Positions 1-9,241 of a stretch of DNA of 55,370 nt are shown in pieces. A program made the position numbers and the translations under genes. The notes under the pieces are model-generated. The model did not search any database. It had not been told where the DNA came from and saw only the letters and a list, made by a program, of their open reading frames with translations. The stretch lies in assembly GCA_017961235.1 (NCBI GenBank), contig JAGCXQ010000020.1, forward strand, positions 1-55,370, written 5' to 3'. Source of the stretch: Clostridiales bacterium. GTDB taxonomy: Bacteria > Bacillota > Clostridia > Saccharofermentanales > Saccharofermentanaceae. Position 1 is the first letter of the stretch. Each line of letters starts with the position of its first letter.

Positions 1-971
1 ATACGGCAGTTCTTACCTACTTCACAGTCCGATGCGATCGAGTTGTCGATCACGGTTCCGTCACCGACGATCACATTCTCCAGACGGGAATTCTCACCGA
101 TGACACACTCGTCGCCGATGACGGTGTTACCGAGCAGGATCGAGCCCGGGAGAATGAGTGTATCCATACCGATCTTGACGGTATCTGCGATCCAGGTCGT
201 CTCTGTATCGACGATCTGCACGCCGTCACGCATCAGCTTCTCGCAGGTTCTTCTATTGAGCATCTTGCCGACTTCCTGCAGCTGGATGCGGTCATTTACG
301 CCACGGGTCTCATCGAAGTCCGCCACATACGCGCCGACCTTATGGCCGTCACGGATCAGGATCTCGATGGTATCTGTCAGGTAGTATTCCTTCTGTGCAT
401 TCTTCGCATCGATACGTCCGAGTGCGGAAAGAAGCAGCGGTGTCTTAAAGCAGTAGATCGAGGAGTTGATCTCATTGACCTTCAGTTCCTCTTCCGTGCA
501 GTCACGGTGCTCGACGATCTTTACGACATTCCCCTCCGCGTTACGGATCACGCGTCCGTATCCCTTCGGATCCGGTGCCAGACCGGTGATGATGACCGCG
601 CCGTAATCACCCTGCTCGAACATCTCCAGTGCTTTTGAAATCGTATCGGAAGTAATGAGCGGAGCATCGCCCGGAAGTACGATCGTACATCCGTTTCTTC
701 CCTCGAGGAAAGGAGCTGCCTGCATGACCGCGTGTCCGGTACCGAGCTGCTGCTCCTGGAAAACAAATGCCACGTCTTCGCCGAGTACTTCTCTGACTTC
801 TTCCTGTCTGTGTCCTACGATATATACCTGCTCGTTCGCGCCTACTCCGGAAAGTGCTTCCGCGACCCAGCGGATCAGGGGTTTACCTGCAGCGAGCTGA
901 ACGACCTTCGAATGATTCGAGTGCATACGCTTTCCTTCACCGGCTGCCATGACAACTGCACAAAGCTCCAT
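1..971 (-). CDS. glmU: Bifunctional GlmU (N-acetylglucosamine-1-phosphate uridyltransferase / glucosamine-1-phosphate acetyltransferase), 3' end cut by window
   Basis: The gene makes UDP-N-acetylglucosamine for peptidoglycan and other envelope polymers. About 323 residues are visible and the frame runs open through the left edge. The N-terminal pyrophosphorylase domain shows MAAGEGKRMHSNHSK (residues 8-22), QLGTGHAV (75-82) and PGDAPL (100-105). From about residue 255 the hexapeptide repeats of the left-handed beta-helix acetyltransferase domain begin (LPGSILLGNTVIGDECVIG). The nucleotide loop differs from the textbook GxGTRM...PKVL form: Thr is Lys, Pro is Ser and Leu is Val, but the Arg and the second Lys are kept. 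The start at 971 has an AAGGAG site just upstream. Enzymatic identity is confident; the acetyltransferase half cannot be judged. Confidence 0.93.
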   Translation of the reverse strand, partial: MELCAVVMAAGEGKRMHSNHSKVVQLAAGKPLIRWVAEALSGVGANEQVYIVGHRQEEVREVLGEDVAFVFQEQQLGTGHAVMQAAPFLEGRNGCTIVLPGDAPLITSDTISKALEMFEQGDYGAVIITGLAPDPKGYGRVIRNAEGNVVKIVEHRDCTEEELKVNEINSSIYCFKTPLLLSALGRIDAKNAQKEYYLTDTIEILIRDGHKVGAYVADFDETRGVNDRIQLQEVGKMLNRRTCEKLMRDGVQIVDTETTWIADTVKIGMDTLILPGSILLGNTVIGDECVIGENSRLENVIVGDGTVIDNSIASDCEVGKNCR

Positions 972-1325
972 ATTCGTGTTCTCCTTTAAGGTTAAGTTAT
1001 TCCTTGTCTATGCACACAAAAACCCCAATGATCCTGCTCTTACGGGGGGCATCGATCATCGGATTCCTGATGATTTTCATATCAAGGATATTATATCTTT
1101 TTTCCGGGCGCTTTTCTACCTTTTTCTTTATCACATATCCCGCCTGATATGATTTATTTCATACTGCAAAAGCACTGTTCCCTTTACCGGGCGGCGGTTT
1201 AGAGAATATCAATAGATTTTTATGATGATTTCTGTTAAGATGGATGAAATACATCATCTTCGAAGAAAAGAGCGGAGTGTGTCCCGCGCTTCGAAGTCCC
1301 GCAACAATGGGGGAAAGGGATTAAC
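972..1325. other. Divergent intergenic region, glmU / sugar nucleotidyltransferase
   Basis: 354 bases without a credible gene. It holds the 5' regions of two divergent genes. A TATAAT box on the minus strand (1090-1095) could serve glmU but lacks a good -35 box. The octamer CTTCGAAG occurs twice (about 1259-1266 and 1289-1296) in the leader of the plus-strand gene and could form a hairpin. One copy of the over-represented nonamer AAAAGCACT lies at 1168-1176. Confidence 0.5.
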
Positions 1326-2096
1326 ATGATTGCATTGATTCTTGCTGCCGGATATGCCACGCGCCTCTATCCGCTGACGATTAATACTCCGAAGCCGCTT
1401 CTTCCGGTCGGACCGAAGGCTATGATCGATTACATCACCGATGAGATCGAGACCATCCCGGATGTAACACGGATCGCCGTAGTAACGAACCATCGTTTCG
1501 CCAGCCACTTCGACGAATGGTCAAAAGCCCGTTCCGAGAAGGATATCGCAGAAGGTAAGCTCTCTTCTCCGATCATCGTGATCGATGACGGTACGACCGA
1601 CGATACAAATAAACTCGGTGCGATCGGCGACATCCAGTTCGTCATCGACCAGCTCTCTATCGACGAGGACATGATGATCATCGCCGGCGATAATCTCTTC
1701 ACATATAAGCTCAGTGACATGTATGCTTTCTTTAAAGAGAAGCAGCACGATACACTTATCTCCGTCACCGTTGAAGATGTCAACCAATTAAGAAAACTCG
1801 CTGTTGCTACGATCAACGAAGACGGCAAGGTCGAAGCTCTCGCCGAAAAGCCGAAGGAGCCAAAGTCCACCGATGCCGTCTATGCGACATACATGTATCT
1901 TAAGGAAACGATCCCGATGATCCGCCAGTATCTCGACGAGGGAAATACACCGGATGCTCCGGGTCACTTCCCGTCCTGGCTCTACACCAGAAAAGACGTC
2001 TATGTCTATCGCGCGCCGGGAACCTGCATCGACATCGGAACTCCCGAGAACTATAAGGATGTGTGCGAGAATTATAAGGAGATCCTCGGAATCTGA
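1326..2096 (+). CDS. Sugar-1-phosphate nucleotidyltransferase family protein
   Basis: A 256-residue protein of the NTP_transferase family, which activates sugar phosphates (glucose-1-phosphate thymidylyl- or uridylyltransferase type). The signature loop LAAGYATRLYPLT (residues 6-18) is followed by KPLLPVG, the usual phosphate and sugar-binding start of this fold. IIAGDNLF (about 118-125) supplies the metal-binding Asp, and the later EKP and GTCIDIGTPENY stretches also fit the family. It lacks the C-terminal beta-helix, so it is not a second GlmU. An AG-rich GGGGAAAGG ribosome site precedes the ATG. The exact sugar and nucleotide cannot be read from sequence. It stands divergent to glmU and is closed by a hairpin terminator. 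Confidence 0.85.
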   Translation: MIALILAAGYATRLYPLTINTPKPLLPVGPKAMIDYITDEIETIPDVTRIAVVTNHRFASHFDEWSKARSEKDIAEGKLSSPIIVIDDGTTDDTNKLGAIGDIQFVIDQLSIDEDMMIIAGDNLFTYKLSDMYAFFKEKQHDTLISVTVEDVNQLRKLAVATINEDGKVEALAEKPKEPKSTDAVYATYMYLKETIPMIRQYLDEGNTPDAPGHFPSWLYTRKDVYVYRAPGTCIDIGTPENYKDVCENYKEILGI

Positions 2097-2133
2097 TCCG
2101 GGATGCCGGACAAGTTCTTTTGAAGCAGAAAAC

Positions 2134-2166
2134 AAGAGGGTTCACTTCAATGAAGCGAACCCTCTT
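2134..2166. terminator. Bidirectional terminator between the nucleotidyltransferase and ribU
   Basis: AAGAGGGTTC (2134-2143) pairs with GAACCCTCTT (2157-2166), with an inner CTTCA/TGAAG stem. T-rich sequence follows on both strands, so it can close both convergent genes. Confidence 0.8.
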
Positions 2167-2197
2167 TCTTCGTGCGTTTACTTGATATCCCGAGGGA

Positions 2198-2869
2198 TCA
2201 CTCCTCCGATGAAACCTCAGTTTCCACTTCTTTTTCCGCCTTCTCTTCGAAGAATCCTCTCAGCGGCATGTAGCACAGGAATGCCACCATCGAGATCGTG
2301 ATGCCCTTGAAGATATTGAACGGTACGAAGGTCATAAGAATAACATCCAGCTTCGAGTTGATCGTAACCAGTGTATTTGCTTTATCACACATACCGATGA
2401 TTGCTTCAAGCGGGAAACCCATTACCTTCTCATACAGCGGGATCGTGAAGAAGTAATTCACGAAAGAGGTCGCGATCACCAGCGCAACTGTGCCGAGGCC
2501 AAGAGAAAGGATAACGCCCTTTTTGTTTCTCATGCGCAGGTAGATCATCGTCGTTGTAAGAACGAAGATGCTTCCGGAGATGAAGTTCGCGATTTCACCG
2601 ATATTCTGTGTATTCGTAAACGGCATGTGGATCAGGTTCTTCAGCAGTTCGACGACTACACCCGCGACCGGGCCGCATGCAAATCCGGCAAACAGCGCCG
2701 GGATATCGGAGAAATCGTACTTAAGGAAGCCCGGCATCAGAGGAAGCGCGATCTCAAGCAGCATGAGCACTTCCGCGAGCGCCGTCATCATACCTGTAAG
2801 CGCGATCCTGCGGATCATCTTCTTTCTGGATTCGTTCTGGGATTTGAGATTTGATGTGACTTCTGACAT
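2198..2869 (-). CDS. ribU: Riboflavin ECF transporter substrate-binding (S) component RibU
   Basis: A 223-residue integral membrane protein with about six hydrophobic segments. It is the substrate-binding S component that works with a shared ECF energizing module (EcfA1/A2/T), which is not in this window. The stretch YDFSDIPALFAGFACGP (residues 51-67) matches the conserved N-terminal DFSDxP region of RibU. An FMN riboswitch directly upstream makes riboflavin or FMN the very likely substrate. The C-terminus is a charged Glu-rich tail, probably cytoplasmic. The gene is monocistronic with its own promoter, riboswitch and terminator. Confidence 0.92.
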   Translation of the reverse strand: MSEVTSNLKSQNESRKKMIRRIALTGMMTALAEVLMLLEIALPLMPGFLKYDFSDIPALFAGFACGPVAGVVVELLKNLIHMPFTNTQNIGEIANFISGSIFVLTTTMIYLRMRNKKGVILSLGLGTVALVIATSFVNYFFTIPLYEKVMGFPLEAIIGMCDKANTLVTINSKLDVILMTFVPFNIFKGITISMVAFLCYMPLRGFFEEKAEKEVETEVSSEE

Positions 2870-2874
2870 TTATA

Positions 2875-3000
2875 CCACTCCTTCCATCCGGACTATACCG
2901 TCGGCACCGGATTCTCACCGGTTCGGCTCTTCGCTCGCGGGCTCGTATCTTCTCGTGATACATCACCGCCGGTGGGGAATTACACCCCGCCCTGAAGTTA
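2875..3000 (-). promoter_or_regulatory. FMN riboswitch (RFN element) controlling ribU
   Basis: On the minus strand all conserved RFN blocks appear in order: AGGGCGGGGTG...ATTCCCCACCGGCGGTGAT, then GAGCCCGCGAGC, then CCGGTGAGAATCCGGTGCC, then GTCCGGATGGAAGGAG. The closing P1 helix can form between ACTTC (complement of 2994-2998) and GGAGT (complement of 2877-2881). The second strand is the ribU Shine-Dalgarno itself, eight bases from the ATG. There is no room for a separate terminator, so ligand binding probably blocks translation. Confidence 0.95.
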
Positions 3001-3007
3001 CGATGGG

Positions 3008-3036
3008 ATTATAAAACCAAGCGCACCAAGCGTCAA
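3008..3036 (-). promoter_or_regulatory. Promoter of ribU (TTGACG-N17-TATAAT)
   Basis: On the minus strand TTGACG (complement of 3031-3036) is separated by exactly 17 bases from a perfect TATAAT (complement of 3008-3013). Transcription would begin near 3000-3002, a few bases before the riboswitch P1 strand. Confidence 0.85.
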
Positions 3037-3166
3037 TAGAAAAACCGAAATCTTTCTTCACGAAAAGCACCCGCCTTATTCAGAAATTAATATAAGTGAA
3101 ACACTACCGTTGCTTTTGCTGGGATATACTTAATCATGTGAAATTATGTAAGGAAGGAATCTTCTC

Positions 3167-4075
3167 ATGAAGCGAAATATATTTCCAGGTCTTCTGGTCA
3201 TCTCGATCCTCTCATCTTCGATGCTTGTTTCCGGATGCAAGGATAAGAAGCAGATAGGTCCGTCATATACGGACTGGACGGCTCCCTCTTCGGCCTCGCA
3301 GGCATCGGAAGGGACATCCGAAACTTCGAAGGAAACGGAGGCACCTACTCCGACTCCTTCCCCGGAGCCGACCGCGACCCCGACACCAACTCCTTCGCCG
3401 ACACCTGTACCGGAGTATGTCGAGCCGGTCCTCGAGGGCGGGCCGAAGTGGTACAGCGGCTACGTCGATCCCCGCTCCGTCCGCGCGGAGATCGTTTCCA
3501 ATCCGAATGATGTCGCCGTACTTGTGAACAAGTATTATGCCAGCCCGGAGACCTATGTACCGGAACTGGTCTGGGCAAAATACTCCGCCAGCCAGCAGCT
3601 CCGTCCGGAAGCCGCAGAGGCTTGGGAAAAGATGCACGATGCGTGCCTCGCGGATATCGGTCAGGACCTTTATCTGATCTCCGGCTACAGATCCTGGGCC
3701 ACGCAGACGGCAAGCTTTAACAATGCGATCCCGAGGCGCGGTCTGGATAAGGCCGTATGTAAAAATGCCTATCCGGGAAGATCCGAGCACCCTCTCGGAC
3801 TGGCTCTCGATATCAATATCAAGAGCGACCCGGAGATCCGCGATAATTTTGTCTATACGAAGGCCGGCCAGTGGGTCCTCGAGCATGGTCATGAATATGG
3901 TTTTATCTGGCGTTATCCGGCAGAGAAAGGCCACATCACGGGCTATGGCGTAGAAGGCTGGCACTTCCGCTTCGTCGGTGTCGATGTGGCGACCGAGATG
4001 TACGAGAAGAAGATCGATACGCTGGAAGAATACTACGGGAAGCCGCAGATCCTTCCGGATGATTATAACGAGTGA
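3167..4075 (+). CDS. VanY-like D-alanyl-D-alanine carboxypeptidase lipoprotein (peptidase M15)
   Basis: A 302-residue surface lipoprotein predicted to trim D-Ala from peptidoglycan stem peptides. The signal peptide ends in a lipobox, LVSGC, with Cys at residue 24. A low-complexity Ser/Thr then Pro/Thr linker (about residues 40-83) spaces it from the membrane. The M15B zinc-peptidase domain shows SGYRSW, SEHPLGLALD (Ser206, His208, Asp215) and GWHFRF (His266), which supply the zinc ligands. An AAGGAAGG ribosome site precedes the ATG. A metallo-hydrolase gene follows eight bases after the stop, so the two are probably cotranscribed. The family assignment is firm; VanY-type resistance need not be implied. 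Confidence 0.9.
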   Translation: MKRNIFPGLLVISILSSSMLVSGCKDKKQIGPSYTDWTAPSSASQASEGTSETSKETEAPTPTPSPEPTATPTPTPSPTPVPEYVEPVLEGGPKWYSGYVDPRSVRAEIVSNPNDVAVLVNKYYASPETYVPELVWAKYSASQQLRPEAAEAWEKMHDACLADIGQDLYLISGYRSWATQTASFNNAIPRRGLDKAVCKNAYPGRSEHPLGLALDINIKSDPEIRDNFVYTKAGQWVLEHGHEYGFIWRYPAEKGHITGYGVEGWHFRFVGVDVATEMYEKKIDTLEEYYGKPQILPDDYNE

Positions 4076-4082
4076 GTCCGCC

Positions 4083-4763
4083 ATGCTTCTGAGTCACAAT
4101 GGAGATTACCAGTTTTTCGACATCGGCACGAAGATCTATTCGTGTTATGTCGTCACGTATAAAGATAAGGCTGTCATGATCGATGCCGGTCCTCTTTCCG
4201 AGCGCGACGAGATCGAGAAGAACATGCAGAAGGATTTTCTCTTTGCCATTGATGCGGTATTTCTTACTCATGTGCACGGAGATACCGCAGGAAATGCGGA
4301 ATACTTTTCCATGCTCTTTAACTGTCCGGTCTATTGCATGAAGGATGCGATCCTTACGCTTCAGAGGGGTGTCTGCAAACGTCCCGGAAAGGATCACCCC
4401 TATGTGAAGAGAGCCGGTCCCGCAGGAAGTGTCGTTCCGAAGCTTCCGGCATTTATGCCTTTCGAGTCCTGTCAGAATGCGCAGCCGCTCACGAAGAAGA
4501 TCGCCGAAGAATATCTGGGAAAAGATGTCCAGCTTCTTATGACCCCCGGTCACTGTGAGGATTCGATCTCCCTTAAGATCGGAGATGTCGCGCTGATCGG
4601 TGATGCCGCTCAGTTCAATAAGCGCGTGCTCGCCCCGGTCTTTGTCGATAACGAAGCACAGCTTGCAAGAACCTGGGAGACACTCATCGGACTTTCCTGC
4701 AAGCAGTACCTAAGCGCCCACGGCCGCCCCTTCTCCGCCGAAGAATGGCTCAAAAACAAATAA
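4083..4763 (+). CDS. Metallo-beta-lactamase-fold hydrolase
   Basis: A 226-residue cytosolic protein of the metallo-beta-lactamase superfamily. The metal-binding loop reads THVHGDT (residues 62-68): the HxHxD core is kept, but the usual His after Asp is Thr, which should weaken one metal site. Further ligand positions appear as GHCEDS (His157), GDAA (Asp174) and SAHG (His213). The substrate is unknown. I chose the ATG at 4083; an in-frame ATG at 4059 inside the previous gene is possible. The ribosome site is weak, consistent with translation coupled to the VanY-like gene. Confidence 0.78.
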   Translation: MLLSHNGDYQFFDIGTKIYSCYVVTYKDKAVMIDAGPLSERDEIEKNMQKDFLFAIDAVFLTHVHGDTAGNAEYFSMLFNCPVYCMKDAILTLQRGVCKRPGKDHPYVKRAGPAGSVVPKLPAFMPFESCQNAQPLTKKIAEEYLGKDVQLLMTPGHCEDSISLKIGDVALIGDAAQFNKRVLAPVFVDNEAQLARTWETLIGLSCKQYLSAHGRPFSAEEWLKNK

Positions 4764-4800
4764 GAGCGGAACCGGAAAGAAGATTTCATCAGAAAGAAAA

Positions 4801-4880
4801 AGAGTGAAAAGATCTCCGTAGAGACGAATTTTTTGCGAAGCAAAAACTGTCTGAGTCTCGCGGAGATACGTTTCACTCTT
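4801..4880. terminator. Long bidirectional hairpin between convergent genes
   Basis: AGAGTGAAA...GATCTCCG (4801-4818) pairs with CGGAGAT...TTTCACTCT (4861-4879). GAGAC/GTCTC and TTTTTTGC/GCAAAAA helices nest inside. It separates the metallo-hydrolase from the convergent permease gene. Confidence 0.75.
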
Positions 4881-4890
4881 TCATTTATAT

Positions 4891-7515
4891 TTAATAAAAG
4901 TCTTTCCGGATCCCCTCGATGATCTCATCACGCATGACCCTCGACAAACCGATCGCCGTCGTCAGCACCACAACCAGAAGATGCGCCAGGACGACGATAA
5001 TGAAGTACGGCACATTGATATAGTGCGGGATCGAGGGCGCAATAAAGTGCACTGTTATCTGCATCGAGACAAGCAGGATCAGGACCAGCAGGAAGATACT
5101 CTCGAAGAAATAGATGAGGCTCTCCGAAATGACCATCCGGAATAGTGTTTTTCGCGACATACCGACAGCATTGAGAAGAATATATTCTTTCCTTCGGAAC
5201 ACGATATTACTGAGTACGGTCATGATGACGTTCAGGAAGCACATGAAACTGAGCATGGCGACATATCCGTACATGATGATGCGCACCAGTGAATTGACCG
5301 CGCTCCGTGCACGGTAATCGATACCGTTATCGATCAGCGTATCCGTCAGATACAGATTGTTTTCGAGTATATCCTTCATCCGGGCAACCGCCGTCACCGG
5401 ATTTCCTGCGGTAAAGAGGAATACCTCGTAACCGGACGAAGATCCCAGGTGATAATAATCTAATCTCGAGAGCGGCACATAGATCTCCATAACAGGTTCA
5501 CTGGTCTGAAGATCATCCGACAGATCGACCTCCGCGACCGGTTTCAGCGAGTGAATAAAACTCGGCCGGTTTTCAGAATTGATGTCCATCCTCATCTCGT
5601 CAGGAAGCTGCGAAAAGCCTTTCCCTTCATAGATCACTCTTCCGGTTTCCGTGTACATCGTGAGATTATTATTCACGATGCATAGCTCCGATCCGTATTC
5701 GAAGAACGGATCCGGATCGATGTCATTTTTCGTCAGAAGTTCCCGGTATGTTCCATCGTCGATAAAAACGATCGGCATATTAATATATTCTTCACCATAC
5801 GATGAGTTGATCAGATATTCACGTATCTGCTGAGATGCCAGAAATGAGGAAGAAAACTGCATCTGCTCGAAAGTCACATACATCATTTTACCGGTCTTCA
5901 CCGTATCCGCTTTATTCAGCAGATAGAACAAAGACTGGTCTTCTTCGGTAAAACCGCGATCTCCGGTCGGGAGCGTGTAGGAGATCACATTACTTGCCTC
6001 GTTCTCCTCGACGTGATAATTCTTGGTCACAGAGCGCACCATCATATTGGCAAAGAGGATCATAAATACACTGGCCATGATCGATATGACTGTCGCCATA
6101 TATCTCTTTCTGTACCGCTGATAGTTCTTCAGTGAGAGCGCACCGGTGAAGCCCAGAAGACGCATGGTGAGTGCGCGGTAGTTTTTCTTTTCCTTCTTTT
6201 GAAAAGCACTATCCTGGGATCTTACTGCTTCCATAGGAAGGACTTTTGATACTTTTATCACAGGGATCAGGACAGCGGCAAACACCGTCAGAAGTGAAAG
6301 GACAAGAGGTCCGGCCGTATTCTGGTATCCGATACGGTACTGCAGATCGATATTCTTGAGAATAAAGTAATTGGCGGCATTTCTGCCCAGATCACTCAGC
6401 GCAATAAACAGATAATAACTGCTTATATTTCCCAGGATAAGACCGATCGGGATCCCGAGAACAGAGTAGTAAAATGCCTCCTTAAACATGAGATCCCTTA
6501 CCTGTCTTCTGGTCGCGCCGACGGACTTCAGAAGGCCGATCGCACGAAGTCTCTCGGACGATGAGGATGCAAACGAATTATAGATAAGCATGATGGCCAG
6601 AAGTGCGATCATGGCGATCGTTCCGGCAGACACGATCGCAATGATCCTCTCGATCCTGGTATCGTCTGCGGAGTTCTCCAAGCGGATAAAATCCTTGTTG
6701 TAAAGGCAGTCATCCTCATAATCAAAATTGTCGGAAGTAAAGGCGATATAATCGGCCGGATCATTGAACTCAAAATATGCATTTACGGCAGAACCTGCCA
6801 TGACGCTCTCTGAGCGTGTAAGGATCGTATTTCTCGCGACCGATTTCCATGTCGCATATTCCGGTACTACAAAATAACCGACGATCGTATATTCCTGCTC
6901 GCCGATCGAGTAGAACTGTTCATTGACAAGACCGTTCTTATCTCTCTGAAGTCCCCGGAGATTCATGACCTTATGTCCCTGTGAATAGCGGGCATAGTAC
7001 GAAAGGTCGATAATAGTTCCGATCTCCAGATTATTCCTGTCATCCGAGAACATCTCCAGCGAGATGATCGCTTCGTTACTGTTCTGCGGCATTCTTCCTC
7101 TTACCAGAGAGATGTGGCACATATCCTCAAATCCGGGACTCATCGCAGCCAGAAAAAAATCATACTTGTCGATATACTGCAGAAGCCTCGGTTCCGCTTT
7201 CATCAGTTCTTCATCATATCCGAAGCCTGCGTTAAATCCGAGTTCCTGGATATATTCCACATTCTTGATCCGCTCATCCTTGGAGATGCTCTGGAAATCC
7301 ATGGAGGTCATCGAGTATGCTTCGACATGCCATGTACCATAGGCGTCACTTGCGAAGCTCTTCAGGATATCGATCGCGCTCTGATGCGCCGATGTCACGA
7401 TGGTAAACATCATCGTCGCGACAATGATCCCGATGAGAGTCAGTATCGATCTTCCTTTGTTCTTGAATACCGTACGCTTGGCATATTTGCTGACGATATT
7501 GGAGGACCGGCTCAT
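4891..7515 (-). CDS. ABC transporter permease, double FtsX/MacB type
   Basis: An 874-residue permease. About eight transmembrane helices are visible, arranged as two FtsX-like units: TM1 near residue 22-45, a large extracytoplasmic domain, TM2-4 near 290-425, TM5 near 470-495, a second large extracytoplasmic domain, and TM6-8 near 745-860. The SVGATRRQVRDLMFKEAF stretch after TM2 is the typical cytoplasmic coupling region. Eight rather than ten helices argues against a strict BceB assignment. Its ATG overlaps the stop of the ATPase gene (TCAT at 7512-7515), so the two are translationally coupled. Placement after a kinase-regulator pair suggests export or sensing of an envelope-active peptide; this is inference. 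Confidence 0.85.
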   Translation of the reverse strand: MSRSSNIVSKYAKRTVFKNKGRSILTLIGIIVATMMFTIVTSAHQSAIDILKSFASDAYGTWHVEAYSMTSMDFQSISKDERIKNVEYIQELGFNAGFGYDEELMKAEPRLLQYIDKYDFFLAAMSPGFEDMCHISLVRGRMPQNSNEAIISLEMFSDDRNNLEIGTIIDLSYYARYSQGHKVMNLRGLQRDKNGLVNEQFYSIGEQEYTIVGYFVVPEYATWKSVARNTILTRSESVMAGSAVNAYFEFNDPADYIAFTSDNFDYEDDCLYNKDFIRLENSADDTRIERIIAIVSAGTIAMIALLAIMLIYNSFASSSSERLRAIGLLKSVGATRRQVRDLMFKEAFYYSVLGIPIGLILGNISSYYLFIALSDLGRNAANYFILKNIDLQYRIGYQNTAGPLVLSLLTVFAAVLIPVIKVSKVLPMEAVRSQDSAFQKKEKKNYRALTMRLLGFTGALSLKNYQRYRKRYMATVISIMASVFMILFANMMVRSVTKNYHVEENEASNVISYTLPTGDRGFTEEDQSLFYLLNKADTVKTGKMMYVTFEQMQFSSSFLASQQIREYLINSSYGEEYINMPIVFIDDGTYRELLTKNDIDPDPFFEYGSELCIVNNNLTMYTETGRVIYEGKGFSQLPDEMRMDINSENRPSFIHSLKPVAEVDLSDDLQTSEPVMEIYVPLSRLDYYHLGSSSGYEVFLFTAGNPVTAVARMKDILENNLYLTDTLIDNGIDYRARSAVNSLVRIIMYGYVAMLSFMCFLNVIMTVLSNIVFRRKEYILLNAVGMSRKTLFRMVISESLIYFFESIFLLVLILLVSMQITVHFIAPSIPHYINVPYFIIVVLAHLLVVVLTTAIGLSRVMRDEIIEGIRKDFY

Positions 7516-8195
7516 TTACGTATCACCTCATCGTGCTGGATCCGCCCGTCCTGGATCGTGATGATACGCTTTGCCTGCAGTGCCACGTTTTCATCATGGG
7601 TGATAAGTACAGTCGTCTGATTATATTTCTGGTTCGAATACCGGAGAAGCTCGACGACTTCCTGGCTGTTCTTGGAATCGAGGTTACCGGTCGGCTCATC
7701 TGCGAGAAGGATCGTCGGCGCATTGATCAGGGCACGTCCGATCGCGACACGCTGCTGCTGGCCGCCGCTGAGCTGGCTCGGAAATGCATCCCTCTTCTCT
7801 TTCAGTCCGAGAAGAGAAAGGAGCTCCCGTAAGCGGTCCCGGTTCACTTTTCTGTGATCAAGGAGCACCGGCATCGTGATATTCTCCACCACGGAGAGAA
7901 CCGGGATCAGATTGAAAAACTGATATACCAGACCGATCTCTCTTCTGCGGAAGATCGCCAGCTGCTCGTCGTTCTGTTTAAAGATATCTTTCCCATCGAT
8001 GAGGACAGTGCCGGATGTCGGCCTATCTACGCCGCCCAGCATATGAAGAAGTGTGGATTTACCGGAGCCGGAAGCACCGATGATCGCGACAAATTCACCC
8101 TTATTGATGGTCAGGGATACATCGTTCAGAGCAGCAACGACATTCTCGTCCTTGCCGTATGTCTTGGTAAGATGTTCCGCTCTAAGTAGTTCCAT
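7512..8195 (-). CDS. ABC transporter ATP-binding protein (LolD/MacB/BceA type)
   Basis: A 227-residue ATPase that drives the permease encoded immediately downstream. Walker [10 protein letters not shown] (about residues 40-48), the Q-loop region, the signature LSGGQQQR, Walker B ILLADEP and the switch His in LITHDE are all intact. I place the start at ATG 8195 ([11 protein letters not shown]), with AAGGGG just upstream. A GTG at 8207 would add four residues. The stop overlaps the permease start by ATGA. Confidence 0.9.
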   Translation of the reverse strand: MELLRAEHLTKTYGKDENVVAALNDVSLTINKGEFVAIIGASGSGKSTLLHMLGGVDRPTSGTVLIDGKDIFKQNDEQLAIFRRREIGLVYQFFNLIPVLSVVENITMPVLLDHRKVNRDRLRELLSLLGLKEKRDAFPSQLSGGQQQRVAIGRALINAPTILLADEPTGNLDSKNSQEVVELLRYSNQKYNQTTVLITHDENVALQAKRIITIQDGRIQHDEVIRK

Positions 8196-8228
8196 TTTCC
8201 CCTTCACCCCGCTCTATTTTCGGATCCG

Positions 8229-9239
8229 TTATCTTTTCGAGTTGTAGAAACGCACCGTGAAGACTGCGCCTGTTGCCGGTGCCTCACGGTTACTCGCACG
8301 GATCGTACCGCTTTGTCTCTCGACGATCATCTTCGTCAGTGCAAGTCCGATACCGATACTGGTATTCAAGGCCACTTTTCCTCTGTAGAAACGCTCGAAC
8401 ACGTGCGGTATATCCTCCGGATCAAAGCCCGATCCGGTATCGAAGATCACAAGCTCCGTATAGATCGGAGTATGCTTGACCCGGACTTCGATCACGCCGC
8501 CCTCGGGAGTGTGCTCCATGCAGTTCTTGAGGATATTTCCGATCGCCTCGGATGTCCACATCATATCTCCGCGGATGACCGCATCCTCCGGGACATACAT
8601 CTTAAGCGTAACGCCATTGATGTCCAGCGGCACTGCCAGCGGGCCTGCCGCCTTTGCGAGCATCTGTCTGACGTTATATTCTTTCTGCTCGAAGAAGACC
8701 GTATCCGCATCGATCTTACTCATCTTCAGAAGTGTGTTGATGAGCCACTCGATACGGTTTAAGCTCTGCATCATCTCCGCCAGAAGATCGAATCTCTTCT
8801 CATCGGAGAGCTCCGCATCCGAGAACATATCCACGACGATATTCATAGACGTCAGCGGCGTCCTCAGCTGATGGGCGATATCCGCGATGGAGTCGGAGAG
8901 GAATCTCTTATCGGCCAGAAGCTGCGATGCCTGTTCACGAAGCCGGATGACCAGCTTATGGATCTCGGAACTTAAGATGGCCACTTCGCCTTCCTGATAT
9001 TCTTCAAACTTCACATTCTCCGCGCCGTGCAGGATCTTATCGATACTGTCCGAAAGATCAGCGATCCTTCGGTAGCGCCGGATATCAGCGACCAGGCGGA
9101 CCAGGATCAGGGTAACGGAAGTAATAACGACAGCGATCACGCTGTTCCTTCCCAGGAAAGATGCTCCACCGGCAAGGATCACCGTGATCACGATGTAGAT
9201 AAGATATTCACGTCGGAGTTCTGCGTTATTGCGGATCAT
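8229..9239 (-). CDS. Sensor histidine kinase with two transmembrane helices
   Basis: A 336-residue membrane kinase. Two helices (about residues 12-29 and 33-50) are joined by only a few extracellular residues, the architecture of intramembrane-sensing kinases that read the state of a partner ABC transporter. HisKA carries DIAHQLRTPLTS with the phospho-accepting His123. The HATPase domain shows the N box (IGNILKNCMEHT) and the G boxes DTGSGFDPEDI and GIGLALTKMI. The response regulator ends two bases upstream, and the ABC genes follow after 33 bases. It probably phosphorylates the adjacent regulator in response to an envelope stress or peptide. Confidence 0.9.
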   Translation of the reverse strand: MIRNNAELRREYLIYIVITVILAGGASFLGRNSVIAVVITSVTLILVRLVADIRRYRRIADLSDSIDKILHGAENVKFEEYQEGEVAILSSEIHKLVIRLREQASQLLADKRFLSDSIADIAHQLRTPLTSMNIVVDMFSDAELSDEKRFDLLAEMMQSLNRIEWLINTLLKMSKIDADTVFFEQKEYNVRQMLAKAAGPLAVPLDINGVTLKMYVPEDAVIRGDMMWTSEAIGNILKNCMEHTPEGGVIEVRVKHTPIYTELVIFDTGSGFDPEDIPHVFERFYRGKVALNTSIGIGLALTKMIVERQSGTIRASNREAPATGAVFTVRFYNSKR

Positions 9240-9241
9240 GC

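Noticed and set aside
3167..4763. A vancomycin resistance cluster
   Set aside because: Only a VanY-like peptidase is present, with no VanA/B-type ligase, VanH or VanX. The nearby two-component system is linked to an ABC exporter instead.
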